Source: Pseudoflavitalea rhizosphaerae (lineage in GTDB: Bacteria > Bacteroidota > Bacteroidia > Chitinophagales > Chitinophagaceae). From it: a stretch of 64,000 nucleotides of DNA. The DNA is taken from NCBI RefSeq assembly GCF_003991355.1, contig NZ_RCSU01000007.1:1-64000 (forward strand), read 5' to 3'. The translations under genes and the position numbers were made by a program. The notes under the pieces were generated by a model. It was not told the DNA's origin. It saw nothing but the letters and a program-made list of their open reading frames with translations, and made no database searches. Positions 50,914-59,446 of the stretch are shown piece by piece (the stretch's first letter is position 1; each line of letters opens with the position of its first letter).

Positions 50914-52710
50914 ATGAAATGGTCTAATCTCACATTTTTCTCGAAAGCCCTTATCGTTCTCGTTATTGCAGGTGCCGTGGGCAGCGCCGTGTATTTTCTC
51001 TCTCCCGGTCTGCGCGTGGATGAATCCAAAAAACTGGACAAGCTCGCGCTGAACGACCAGGATGTAAACAACGTCACTACTTCTGAAGAGCTCCCGCTGC
51101 CGCAACTGGACCAGGCAGGAGATGTTGCTAACAAGCCATTGGTGCGCATCGGCGGTTATGCCTGGAATGCACAGTCGGGTATCATCGTGGCAAACGGTGG
51201 CGCCAAAACCAGTAAGGGGTCACTCATGGAGAAGAATGGCGTAAAGCTGGAGCTTGTGCGTCAGGACTGGCTCTCCGAGCTGCGCAACCTTCACATGAAA
51301 TTTGTGGACGAGTTCGATAAAGGCAATAACAATCCTTCCGAAGGCGTGGCCGGTATCATGATCATGGGCGATGGCGTTCCTTTCTATATCAGTTCCGTCC
51401 AACAGGCAATCGATGATAAATATGGAAAAGGAAAATACCAGTTGCAGGCCATTGCGGCTATTGGTCTCAGTTATGGTGAAGACAAACTGATCGGGCCACC
51501 CAGCTGGAAAATGAACCCGCAATCCATGAAAGGTGCACTGGTGTCTGCCGTGATCGGTGATGGCGACTGGGTTACTACCGTCAACTACGCATTTGCCAAT
51601 GGCCTCAAAGTAAACCCCGATCCCAGTACCTATGATGCAGAAGCTGTGAACTTTCTCGCCTCCGCCAATGATGACTATATCGAATCCGCGAAAGAACTGA
51701 TCAAAAGCCAGCAGGAAGGCTGGACCATCCCGCTCAAAGAAGTGAAGGATGGAAAGCTCACCGGAAAAACCATCAACAAAAAAGTGGATGGCTGCGCCAC
51801 CTGGACGCCCGGTGATAAAATGGTATTTGACAAGCTTACAGGGTTCACTGACGTGGTATCTACCAAAGAATTCAATAACCAGATGGCTACTACTGTGATC
51901 GTGTTGCGCCAGTGGGCAGAGAACAATAAAGAAACGATCGGTAAGATCCTTCGCTCCGCCTATACTGCCACCAACCAGATGAAACAATACGATAGCTGGA
52001 GAAAGAAAGCATCGGAAGCCGTGGCCAAAACCTTTGGCATCGAATCGCCGGATTACTGGTATGCAATGTTCAAAGGACAGAAAGGCGAAAAGAACGGCAT
52101 CAGCTACAATATGGGTGGTTCCCGTGTATTCAACCTGGCCGATGCCAACCAGTATTATGGCATTTCGGATGGTACTAACCGTTATAAAGCAGTGTATGAC
52201 CAGGTAAGCCGATACCTGAAAGAACTGAACCCTGCAGGCTTCAATCAGAACGTGAAGCGTGTGGTGCCATATGAAGAAGCGGTGAACATTTCATTCCTGA
52301 AGGAAATAAAGGATATCGATGCAGGTGCATCCTATACCACTGACTATTCCCGGAAAGCCACCAGTGTAGTTGCATCAGCCGAGTGGAGGATCAACTTCGA
52401 TGTAGGCAGGGCAAGCATCCGTCCGGAAGGAGAAGATGTGCTGGAGCAGATCTACAACCTCCTGGTCCAGGCAGAGGATTCCAAACTGGAACTGATCGGT
52501 CACACAGATAATACCGGTACAAAGGAGGGCAACTATTCATTGTCTGCCGCCCGCGCCGAATCTGTGAAGAATTACCTGGTAAAGAAAGGCATTCCTGCTA
52601 ACCGCTTCCAGAAAGTGGATGGTAAAGGTCAGGACGAACCAGTTGAAGACAACAGCACTGCGTCCGGTAAAGCTAAAAACAGGCGGGTAGTGATCACATT
52701 GCTCAAGTAA
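50914..52710 (+). CDS. Periplasmic solute-binding domain fused to an OmpA-type peptidoglycan-binding domain
   Basis: A 598-residue fusion. An N-terminal membrane anchor (about 11-29, ALIVLVIAGAVGSAVYFLSP) is followed by a type-2 solute-binding domain (about 75-430: VRIGGYAWNAQSGIIVANGG, GVAGIMIMGDGVPFYIS, VDGCATWTPGDKMVFDKLTG, VIVLRQWAENNKETIGKIL). The C-terminal OmpA domain (about 480-598) has NFDVGRASIRPEGEDVLEQI, LELIGHTDNTGTKEGNYSLS, then AARAESVKNYLV and KAKNRRVVITLL, with the Asp and Arg that bind meso-diaminopimelate. It should hold the binding domain between inner membrane and peptidoglycan. The ABC permease and ATPase genes follow. This is not the free or lipid-anchored binding protein of usual importers. 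Confidence 0.85.
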   Translation: MKWSNLTFFSKALIVLVIAGAVGSAVYFLSPGLRVDESKKLDKLALNDQDVNNVTTSEELPLPQLDQAGDVANKPLVRIGGYAWNAQSGIIVANGGAKTSKGSLMEKNGVKLELVRQDWLSELRNLHMKFVDEFDKGNNNPSEGVAGIMIMGDGVPFYISSVQQAIDDKYGKGKYQLQAIAAIGLSYGEDKLIGPPSWKMNPQSMKGALVSAVIGDGDWVTTVNYAFANGLKVNPDPSTYDAEAVNFLASANDDYIESAKELIKSQQEGWTIPLKEVKDGKLTGKTINKKVDGCATWTPGDKMVFDKLTGFTDVVSTKEFNNQMATTVIVLRQWAENNKETIGKILRSAYTATNQMKQYDSWRKKASEAVAKTFGIESPDYWYAMFKGQKGEKNGISYNMGGSRVFNLADANQYYGISDGTNRYKAVYDQVSRYLKELNPAGFNQNVKRVVPYEEAVNISFLKEIKDIDAGASYTTDYSRKATSVVASAEWRINFDVGRASIRPEGEDVLEQIYNLLVQAEDSKLELIGHTDNTGTKEGNYSLSAARAESVKNYLVKKGIPANRFQKVDGKGQDEPVEDNSTASGKAKNRRVVITLLK

Positions 52711-52715
52711 TAACT

Positions 52716-52764
52716 CAGGGTGTGGGCAGTCGCTCGCCTCCGGCGAGTGACTGCCCACACCCTG
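52716..52764. repeat. Minimal palindromic repeat, copy E, inside an operon
   Basis: A 23-bp stem (one G-T pair) with a 3-nt TCC loop: CAGGGTGTGGGCAGTCGCTC to its complement ending CCCACACCCTG. It carries only the outer arm and the terminal sequence of the family, joined directly. It lies between the PBP-OmpA and permease genes, 5 bp after the stop. Confidence 0.85.
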
Positions 52765-52788
52765 TTCAAAACAACTCAACCAATCATT

Positions 52789-53565
52789 ATGAAAATAGCA
52801 AACTGGTTCAAACCGTTTGAAAAGATAAATCCTCAACAGCAGTTAGTCATCGGCGTTAGCTGGATTGCCCTGGTCACCGGCTGGTGGTTCATCGGTTCAT
52901 CCGGGACCAAACATCTCTTTCCCACACCGGCGCAGGTATGGGATGGATTCAAATCATTGTATAGTGAGGGATTGATCGTGCATATCGGTAGTTCACTGGC
53001 GCTTTGCCTGAAAGCAACTTTCATATCTGTTATAATTTCCCTGCTGCTGGTGTACTTTTCTCCGCTGCCTGCATTAAGGCCGCTGGCTGTTACATTGAGC
53101 AGGTTCCGTTACCTGCCACTGACGGGCATCACTTTTTACATGGCGATCCTGGTCAGCAATGCGAGAACGATGCAGGTGAGCGTGCTCTTCATTTTTATGA
53201 GCCTTTATTTCATCACTTCCCTGCTGGCTGTTGTGAAAGATATTCCACCCGAAGAGATCGATCATGCACGGAGCCTGAAATGCAGCAGGTGGGAAGTATT
53301 GTTGGAAGTGGTGATCAAGGGACGATTCGATTATGTGATCGATGTACTGCGTCAGAATCTCGCCATTACCTGGATGATGCTGGTAACAGTGGAATCAATT
53401 TTGGTTGCTGCAGGTGGGCTGGGCGTACTCATCAAGAACAGCGATAAGTTCATGAACCATGGCCGCATCGTTGCCTTACAAATGGTGATCCTGTTGGTAG
53501 GCCTGCTGCTGGACTGGGTACTGCGCAAGACCCGTAAATCTGTTTTCAAATATTCCACTTTTTAA
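52789..53565 (+). CDS. ABC transporter permease, SsuC/TauC type
   Basis: A 258-residue inner-membrane permease with about six helices. It has LVTGWWFIGSSGTKHLFPTP at the start, the coupling loop ARSLKCSRWEVLLEVVIKGR (EAA-like motif) and VTVESILVAAGGLGVLIKNS near the end, typical of the nitrate/sulfonate/taurine group. The frame stays open to 52720, but that stretch lies in repeat copy E, so the ATG at 52789 is the start. It ends 9 bp before the ATPase gene. The substrate is unknown; no assimilation enzymes accompany it. Confidence 0.9.
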   Translation: MKIANWFKPFEKINPQQQLVIGVSWIALVTGWWFIGSSGTKHLFPTPAQVWDGFKSLYSEGLIVHIGSSLALCLKATFISVIISLLLVYFSPLPALRPLAVTLSRFRYLPLTGITFYMAILVSNARTMQVSVLFIFMSLYFITSLLAVVKDIPPEEIDHARSLKCSRWEVLLEVVIKGRFDYVIDVLRQNLAITWMMLVTVESILVAAGGLGVLIKNSDKFMNHGRIVALQMVILLVGLLLDWVLRKTRKSVFKYSTF

Positions 53566-53574
53566 TGATCAGCC

Positions 53575-54426
53575 ATGACCTCATTTACATACGAACAAAA
53601 GCAAACGATACTCCAGGTAGAGAACCTGAGCGTTGCCTACAATGGAAAACTTATTATCCAGGACATCAATTTCACGGAGCGCGACACGGTGCGGCCAGAC
53701 AGGCAGCAGGGACAGATCATTGCTTTTCTCGGCAGGTCTGGCCGCGGCAAGTCCACCCTCTTCCGCGCACTCACCGGGTTGGAATCCCCCACAACCGGGC
53801 AGGTGCTGATCCCCGACCTTTCCAAAGAGGTGACTAACGGGAACCAGCCTGCGAAAAAAGTATCTGAAGGGGATGTGGGCTTCGTGGACCAGAAATATAC
53901 CCTGTTCCGTCATAAGACCGTCTTTCAGTCTTTGCTCTTTGCCATGCGGCGATCTACTTTATCGCTTGCCGAAAAAAAGGAAAAAGTATTGCAGTATCTC
54001 AGCGACTGGGGGCTTACCCAGGTGAAAGACCAGTACCCTGTATTCCTCTCCGGTGGCCAGCGGCAGCGGACTGCCATCCTGGAGCAACTGCTCAGTTCTG
54101 GTTACTATATGGTGCTGGACGAACCTTTTTCCGGACTGGATGTAGGGAATATTGAGAGTGTGAAACGCGCGTTCCAGTGGGTAAATGCCAGTCATGAGCT
54201 GCATACCATCATATTCAGCACGCATGATATTGAACTGGCGGTGGAGCTGGCAGATAGTATTTACGTGCTTGGATACCCGAAAGATGAAAAAGGAAATTTA
54301 GGAACAGCCGGCACATTGCTGAAACATTTCGATTTGAAATCGATGGGCCTGGCCTGGCAGGAGGATTTCGGGAACCATCACCTGGATTGCGTGAAGCTGA
54401 TCAGGGAAACGATGCTGGCATCATAA
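53575..54426 (+). CDS. ABC transporter ATP-binding protein
   Basis: A 283-residue ATPase. Walker A is FLGRSGRGKSTLFRALTG (about 57-74), the signature LSGGQRQRTAILEQLLSS, Walker B YMVLDEPFSGLDVGNIES and the switch His in FSTHDIELAVELADSI. It is slightly longer than the usual family (C-terminal tail with a helical end). It pairs with the permease gene upstream and completes the five-gene operon. Confidence 0.94.
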   Translation: MTSFTYEQKQTILQVENLSVAYNGKLIIQDINFTERDTVRPDRQQGQIIAFLGRSGRGKSTLFRALTGLESPTTGQVLIPDLSKEVTNGNQPAKKVSEGDVGFVDQKYTLFRHKTVFQSLLFAMRRSTLSLAEKKEKVLQYLSDWGLTQVKDQYPVFLSGGQRQRTAILEQLLSSGYYMVLDEPFSGLDVGNIESVKRAFQWVNASHELHTIIFSTHDIELAVELADSIYVLGYPKDEKGNLGTAGTLLKHFDLKSMGLAWQEDFGNHHLDCVKLIRETMLAS

Positions 54427-54455
54427 CATGGTGTTGCCAGGGGCTGACTAAAAAG

Positions 54456-54583
54456 GCAGAGAGCTGGCAGTCGCTCGCCTCTGGCGAGTGACTTCTATTT
54501 GTTCGCCTCCGGCGAACCCCGCGTCGCCGGAGGCGACAAAACATAAGTCACTCGCCAGAGGCGAGCGACTGGCCACACTCTGC
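54456..54583. repeat. Composite palindromic repeat, full copy F with inverted core
   Basis: Outer arms as in copy A (CTCTGG type), but the core is reversed: TTCGCC-TCC-GGCGAA comes first, then TCGCC-GGA-GGCGA. The linkers next to the arms (TTCTATTT on the left, AAAACATAA on the right) are not reversed, so only the middle segment flipped. Ends GCAGAG (54456-54461) and CTCTGC (54578-54583) pair. It lies 30 bp after the ATPase gene. Confidence 0.88.
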
Positions 54584-54603
54584 AAATTCCGTAACTTCAA
54601 TAC

Positions 54604-55035
54604 ATGCAAATCCGGCAGGCAGCAGCCAACGATATGGAAGCCATCTACGCTTTCATCTGCGATCTCGAAGAAACCACCTTCGATTTTGAAATTTTCAATC
54701 AACTCTATTGTCGGAATATTGCCGGGGAGAATAATATTTACCTCGTAGCTGAAGACGAATCCACAAACAAGGTGATTGGGTTCATTTCCTGTCATGGCCA
54801 GATCTTACTTCATCACCTTGGGATGGTTTACGAGATCCAGGAAATGTTCGTTGACCTGGAATTCCGGAGCCTCGGCATCGGTCATTTACTGATCGGGGCG
54901 CTTGAGGAGCGTTTACGGGATCGGGAATGCCGGTCCCTGGAAGTCAGTTCAAATGCCAAACGGACCGCAGCACATGAGTTTTATATCCGTAATGGGTTCA
55001 TAAAATCGCATGTAAAACTCACAAAAGAATGGTAG
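54604..55035 (+). CDS. GNAT-family N-acetyltransferase
   Basis: A 143-residue acetyltransferase. The GNAT motifs are present: MQIRQAAANDMEAIYAFICD at the start, YEIQEMFVDLEFRSLGIGHL with the acetyl-CoA loop RSLGIGHLL, and SSNAKRTAAHEFYIRNGFIK near the end. Substrate unknown. It starts 20 bp after repeat copy F, so its promoter would lie in or at the repeat, which is unusual. Confidence 0.9.
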   Translation: MQIRQAAANDMEAIYAFICDLEETTFDFEIFNQLYCRNIAGENNIYLVAEDESTNKVIGFISCHGQILLHHLGMVYEIQEMFVDLEFRSLGIGHLLIGALEERLRDRECRSLEVSSNAKRTAAHEFYIRNGFIKSHVKLTKEW

Positions 55036-55426
55036 GTCAAATGTATCGTTCAAGATACTAACTGTCGAAAAATCAAACTGATTGTCAGCTGCTTACAATT
55101 CCTTCTATTCATTTTTCTACTCTTTTTTATCTTTTGATACCAGGCGTTCCCGCCATAAGTTTCAGGTATAACGCCCGGTTTCCTGCCTGAACTGCCAGAT
55201 TCCTTTAATTTCCGCTCCAAAGCCCAGATTTCTGGCGTACTTTTGTGGGCTAAAATCCGCCAGGTTGCTCCGGCAGTTTCGAGATCGGAAAAATTTTAGG
55301 CGGAATGTTTGCTTGATATTGGAAATCAGGAAGATACCGCATTATGGACAATTCCTCCCAAGGGAACCAAACCCTCCCGGCATTGTTATATATGCACACC
55401 ATTCCAAAACAGACAATCAAAATAAC
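55036..55426. other. Gene-free stretch upstream of the suf operon
   Basis: 391 bp. An exact -7 type box TACTTTTG occurs at 55238-55245, but no TTTG 19-21 bp upstream of it; it may be the suf promoter with a weak -33. No other structure was recognised. The open frame before sufA (from 55265) is not coding because SufA begins at the ATG at 55427. Confidence 0.35.
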
Positions 55427-55753
55427 ATGATCACGATATCAGAAAACGCGAAAAAATATATCCATCAGCTGATGGAAAAAGAAGGACAGTCCACAGACAG
55501 TTTTGTGCGTGTGGGCGTGAAAGGAGGCGGCTGTTCCGGCCTGGCATACGAAATGAAGTTCGATCAGGAGATGCGTGAGAACGACCAGGTATTTGAAGAC
55601 AAAGGAGTGAAATTGGTAGTGGAAATGAAAAGCCTGCTCTACCTGTATGGCACTGAACTGGATTACTCCGGAGGTCTCAATGGAAAAGGTCTTTTCTTCA
55701 ATAATCCCAACGCATCAAGGACCTGCGCCTGTGGCGAAAGCTTTGCTGTTTAA
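55427..55753 (+). CDS. sufA: A-type iron-sulfur carrier protein SufA/IscA
   Basis: A 108-residue scaffold/carrier that passes Fe-S clusters to apoproteins. The three conserved cysteines are Cys36 (GGGCSGLAYEM), Cys100 and Cys102 (RTCACGESF). The start is the ATG at 55427; the longer frame upstream adds unrelated residues. It is the first gene of the suf operon, 37 bp before sufB. Confidence 0.93.
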   Translation: MITISENAKKYIHQLMEKEGQSTDSFVRVGVKGGGCSGLAYEMKFDQEMRENDQVFEDKGVKLVVEMKSLLYLYGTELDYSGGLNGKGLFFNNPNASRTCACGESFAV

Positions 55754-55790
55754 TTACAGCACCCGAAAAATTTAGACCCGAACAAAAATT

Positions 55791-57236
55791 ATGAGCACAG
55801 ATTTAGATATTTTAAAAGATGTATCCACGGAAGAGTACAAATATGGCTTTACCACGGACATCGAAATGGAAATTGCACCCGCAGGGTTGAATGAGGATAC
55901 CGTGCGCTTCATTTCGCAGAAGAAAAACGAACCGGAATGGATGCTGGAACATCGACTCAAAGCACTCCGTCATTTTCTGAAACTGGAGATGCCCACCTGG
56001 CAGAACTTTGAACTGCCTCCGATAGACTTCCAGGCAATATCTTATTACGCTGCCCCCAAGAAAAAAGCAACACTGAACAGCCTCGATGAAGTGGATCCCG
56101 AACTGCTGGCCACTTTCGAGAAACTGGGCATTCCCCTCTCCGAACAGAAATTATTGAGCGGCGTGGCCGTGGATGCTGTGTTCGACAGCGTTTCCGTTGC
56201 CACTACCTTCAAAGATAAACTGAAAGAAATGGGAGTTATCTTCTGTTCTTTCAGCGAAGCCGTCCAGGAACATCCTGAACTGGTTCAGAAATACCTCGGC
56301 AGTGTGGTGCCCTACACAGATAATATCTTCTCTGCACTCAATGCAGCAGTAGTATCCGACGGTTCATTCGTGTACATCCCCAAAGGTGTACGCTGCCCCA
56401 TGGAACTGAGCACTTACTTCCGGATCAATGCGCAGAACACCGGACAGTTCGAAAGGACCCTCATCATTGCCGACGAAGGCAGCTACGTAAGCTACCTCGA
56501 AGGTTGTACCGCTCCCATGCGCGACGAAAATCAATTGCACGCAGCAGTGGTGGAACTCATCGCCCTGGAAAATGCAGAGATCAAATACTCTACCGTTCAA
56601 AACTGGTATCCCGGTGATAAAGATGGTAAAGGTGGTATCTACAACTTCGTTACCAAACGCGGTATCTGCAAAGGAGATAACTCAAAGATCAGCTGGACGC
56701 AGGTGGAGACTGGTTCTTCCATCACCTGGAAATATCCCAGCGTGATCCTCAAAGGTGATAACTCAACAGGTGAATTTTACTCTGTTGCTCTCACCAAGAA
56801 CAAACAGATCGCGGATACCGGTACCAAAATGTATCATATCGGAAAGAACACCCGCAGCCGTATCATCTCCAAAGGGATCTCTGCCGGACAAGGACAGAAC
56901 AGTTACCGCGGACTGGTGCAGGTGGGCAATGGCGCAGACAACGCACGCAACTTCACACAGTGTGATTCTCTGCTGATTGGTGACGAATGCGGAGCGCATA
57001 CTTTCCCTTACATCGAGTCAAAGAACAATACGGCCATGATCGAGCACGAAGCCACTACCTCCAAGATCGGGGAAGACCAGATCTTCTACCTGAACCAGAG
57101 AGGTATCGATACTGAAAAAGCTGTGGCCCTTATCGTGAATGGTTATGCGAAAGAAGTGCTCAACCAGTTGCCGATGGAGTTTGCTGTGGAAGCACAGAAA
57201 CTGCTGGCGATCTCGCTCGAAGGCAGCGTAGGATAA
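55791..57236 (+). CDS. sufB: Fe-S cluster assembly protein SufB
   Basis: A 481-residue scaffold subunit of the SufBCD complex. Family stretches include [79 protein letters not shown] and [19 protein letters not shown]. It contains the conserved Cys in EGCTAP used for cluster assembly. Full length. Confidence 0.97.
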   Translation: MSTDLDILKDVSTEEYKYGFTTDIEMEIAPAGLNEDTVRFISQKKNEPEWMLEHRLKALRHFLKLEMPTWQNFELPPIDFQAISYYAAPKKKATLNSLDEVDPELLATFEKLGIPLSEQKLLSGVAVDAVFDSVSVATTFKDKLKEMGVIFCSFSEAVQEHPELVQKYLGSVVPYTDNIFSALNAAVVSDGSFVYIPKGVRCPMELSTYFRINAQNTGQFERTLIIADEGSYVSYLEGCTAPMRDENQLHAAVVELIALENAEIKYSTVQNWYPGDKDGKGGIYNFVTKRGICKGDNSKISWTQVETGSSITWKYPSVILKGDNSTGEFYSVALTKNKQIADTGTKMYHIGKNTRSRIISKGISAGQGQNSYRGLVQVGNGADNARNFTQCDSLLIGDECGAHTFPYIESKNNTAMIEHEATTSKIGEDQIFYLNQRGIDTEKAVALIVNGYAKEVLNQLPMEFAVEAQKLLAISLEGSVG

Positions 57237-57288
57237 CACACAACATTAAAAACACACCCGAGACACAATAAAACTCAATAAAGCAATC

Positions 57289-58056
57289 ATGTTAAGTATA
57301 AAAAATCTGAAGGCTTCTGTAGATGGCAAGGAGATTTTGAAAGGACTGGACCTGGAAGTAAAAGCAGGCGAAGTGCACGCTATCATGGGACCTAACGGTT
57401 CCGGAAAAAGTACCCTGGCTTCAGTACTGGCTGGAAAAGATAACTATGAAGTTACCGGTGGTCAGGTAACTTTCGAAGGTAAAGACCTCCTGGACCTTTC
57501 ACCTGAAGACCGCGCAAGGTCAGGACTCTTCCTCGCTTTCCAGTACCCCGTAGAAATTCCCGGTGTTTCCAACATCAACTTCCTGAAAACCGCCATGAAC
57601 GAAATGCGGGCTTACAATAATCTTCCTCCCATCGAAGCAAAGGAATTCCTGCGCATGATGAAGGAAAAACAAAAACTGGTTGAATTCGATTCTGCTCTCG
57701 CCAACCGCTCCCTCAATGAAGGTTTCTCCGGTGGTGAAAAGAAAAGGAACGAGATCTTCCAACTGGCTATGCTGGACCCTAAACTGTCCATCCTCGATGA
57801 AACAGATTCCGGCCTGGATATCGATGCCCTCCGCATTGTTTCCCGCGGCGTGAACAAACTCCGCACCGGTAAGAATGCTTTCGTCCTCATCACCCACTAT
57901 CAGCGCCTCCTCGAATACATCGTGCCTGATTATGTACATGTGCTCTGGAACGGGCAGATCGTGAAATCCGGCACCAAAGAACTGGCGCTGGAGCTGGAAG
58001 AAAAAGGATACGATTGGTTGAAAGAAGATGCAGCTGCTGCACCCAGCTTTCACTAA
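57289..58056 (+). CDS. sufC: Fe-S cluster assembly ATPase SufC
   Basis: A 255-residue ABC-type ATPase of the SufBCD complex. Walker A GPNGSGKSTLASVLAG, the SufC-type signature NEGFSGGEKKRNEIFQLA, Walker B LSILDETDSGLDIDALR and the switch His in LITHYQRLLEYI. It lies 52 bp after sufB and 57 bp before sufD. Confidence 0.97.
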   Translation: MLSIKNLKASVDGKEILKGLDLEVKAGEVHAIMGPNGSGKSTLASVLAGKDNYEVTGGQVTFEGKDLLDLSPEDRARSGLFLAFQYPVEIPGVSNINFLKTAMNEMRAYNNLPPIEAKEFLRMMKEKQKLVEFDSALANRSLNEGFSGGEKKRNEIFQLAMLDPKLSILDETDSGLDIDALRIVSRGVNKLRTGKNAFVLITHYQRLLEYIVPDYVHVLWNGQIVKSGTKELALELEEKGYDWLKEDAAAAPSFH

Positions 58057-58113
58057 TCAGAGCGGTAATCAGATAAAATTGTAACGCAGCCATGCTGCCG
58101 CTAAACAATCGGA

Positions 58114-59439
58114 ATGGAAAATACGGCCACACAAATTATCAATTCGTTATACGATCAGTGCGTCGCAGACTTCGAACTGCGCAGCAGCATCACTGCCGAG
58201 CCTGCAGAACTGACTGCACTGCGTCAGAAAGCATTTCAGAATTTCAAGAAAGCAGGTTTCCCCTCCAATAAAGTGGAAGACTGGAAATATGTAAACCTTG
58301 CACCTTTTCTGAAGGAGTCATTCGCTACTTCCACTGAAGAAGCATTAGTGGAAGTTTCTGATGAAGTGATCAAAAACGCTACTATTCCTCACCTCGATGT
58401 TTGGAAGATCGTGCTCGTGAATGGTGAGTTCAGAAAAGACCTGTCAGATACAGTGAACCAGGAAGGCGTGTTTGTTCTTCCTATTGCTGAAGCAATCTCC
58501 AGGCCTGCATTCCAGAAACATTTCGGCGCATATACAGATCTTTCCAAAAATCATTTCGCAGCTGTGAACACCGCTCTGTTCCAGCACGGATTGTATGTTG
58601 AAGTAAAGAACAACGCTGTAGTGGACAAACCCCTGCACGTGATCCATATCAATACTGCTGATGAGCCGCTGTTTGTTCAGCCTCGTCACCTGTATATTAC
58701 CGGTACATCTGCTAACGCAAGCATCATCGAAAGCTTCGTGATCAGCGGCACCAAAGCCAATGTATTTGTGAACAACGTGGCTGAAATTTTTGTAGGCGCC
58801 AATGCAAACCTGCATCACTACTATATTCAGGCCGGAAACGAAAAGAATCGTTACGTTCATCATACAGAAGTATACCAGCAGGAAGATAGTGTGTACAACA
58901 ACTACAAGGCCAGCTTCCCCGGAACCAGCCTTCTTCGCAATAATCTCAATATTGCGCTCGATGGCGAAAACGTGGAAAGCCACCTGTACGGGCTGTACCT
59001 CTCCGGTGGCCGTCAACTGGTAGACAATCATACCATCGTTGACCACCGCAAACCACATTGCCAGAGCAATGAGCTGTACAAGGGTGTAATGAAAGATGAA
59101 TCCACCGGCATTTTCAACGGTAAGATCTTTGTTCGTAAAGACGCACAGAAAACTAACGCCTTCCAGCAGAACAATAACCTCATGCTTGGAAAGAAAGCTG
59201 TAGTGGATTCCAAACCACAGCTCGAAATCTTTGCAGATGATGTGAAATGTTCCCACGGTTCAACCGTTGGTCAGTTCAACAATGATGCATTGTTCTACCT
59301 GAAAAGTCGTGGTATCGGGGAAGAAAAGGCGAGAGCCCTTCTCATCCACGCATTTGCTTTTGATGTAACAGAAAAGATCCCGCTCCCCGAAGTGCAGGAT
59401 CATATCAATCACCTGATCGAAGAAGGTCTGAAAGCTTAA
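58114..59439 (+). CDS. sufD: Fe-S cluster assembly protein SufD
   Basis: A 441-residue partner of SufB and SufC. It has KVEDWKYVNLAPFLKESF at the N-terminus, SGGRQLVDNHTIVDHRKPHC, ELYKGVMKDESTGIFNGKIF, and the C-terminal QLEIFADDVKCSHGSTVGQF with the conserved His. It supports iron entry into the scaffold. Full length; sufS follows after 7 bp. Confidence 0.96.
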   Translation: MENTATQIINSLYDQCVADFELRSSITAEPAELTALRQKAFQNFKKAGFPSNKVEDWKYVNLAPFLKESFATSTEEALVEVSDEVIKNATIPHLDVWKIVLVNGEFRKDLSDTVNQEGVFVLPIAEAISRPAFQKHFGAYTDLSKNHFAAVNTALFQHGLYVEVKNNAVVDKPLHVIHINTADEPLFVQPRHLYITGTSANASIIESFVISGTKANVFVNNVAEIFVGANANLHHYYIQAGNEKNRYVHHTEVYQQEDSVYNNYKASFPGTSLLRNNLNIALDGENVESHLYGLYLSGGRQLVDNHTIVDHRKPHCQSNELYKGVMKDESTGIFNGKIFVRKDAQKTNAFQQNNNLMLGKKAVVDSKPQLEIFADDVKCSHGSTVGQFNNDALFYLKSRGIGEEKARALLIHAFAFDVTEKIPLPEVQDHINHLIEEGLKA

Positions 59440-59446
59440 TTGAATC

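Noticed and set aside
52720-52788. Longer start for the ABC permease
   Set aside because: The added residues come from the repeat hairpin; a normal permease N-terminus starts at the ATG at 52789.
24422-54583. CRISPR-like or tandem array
   Set aside because: The repeats are kilobases apart, are palindromic composites and have no spacers or cas genes.
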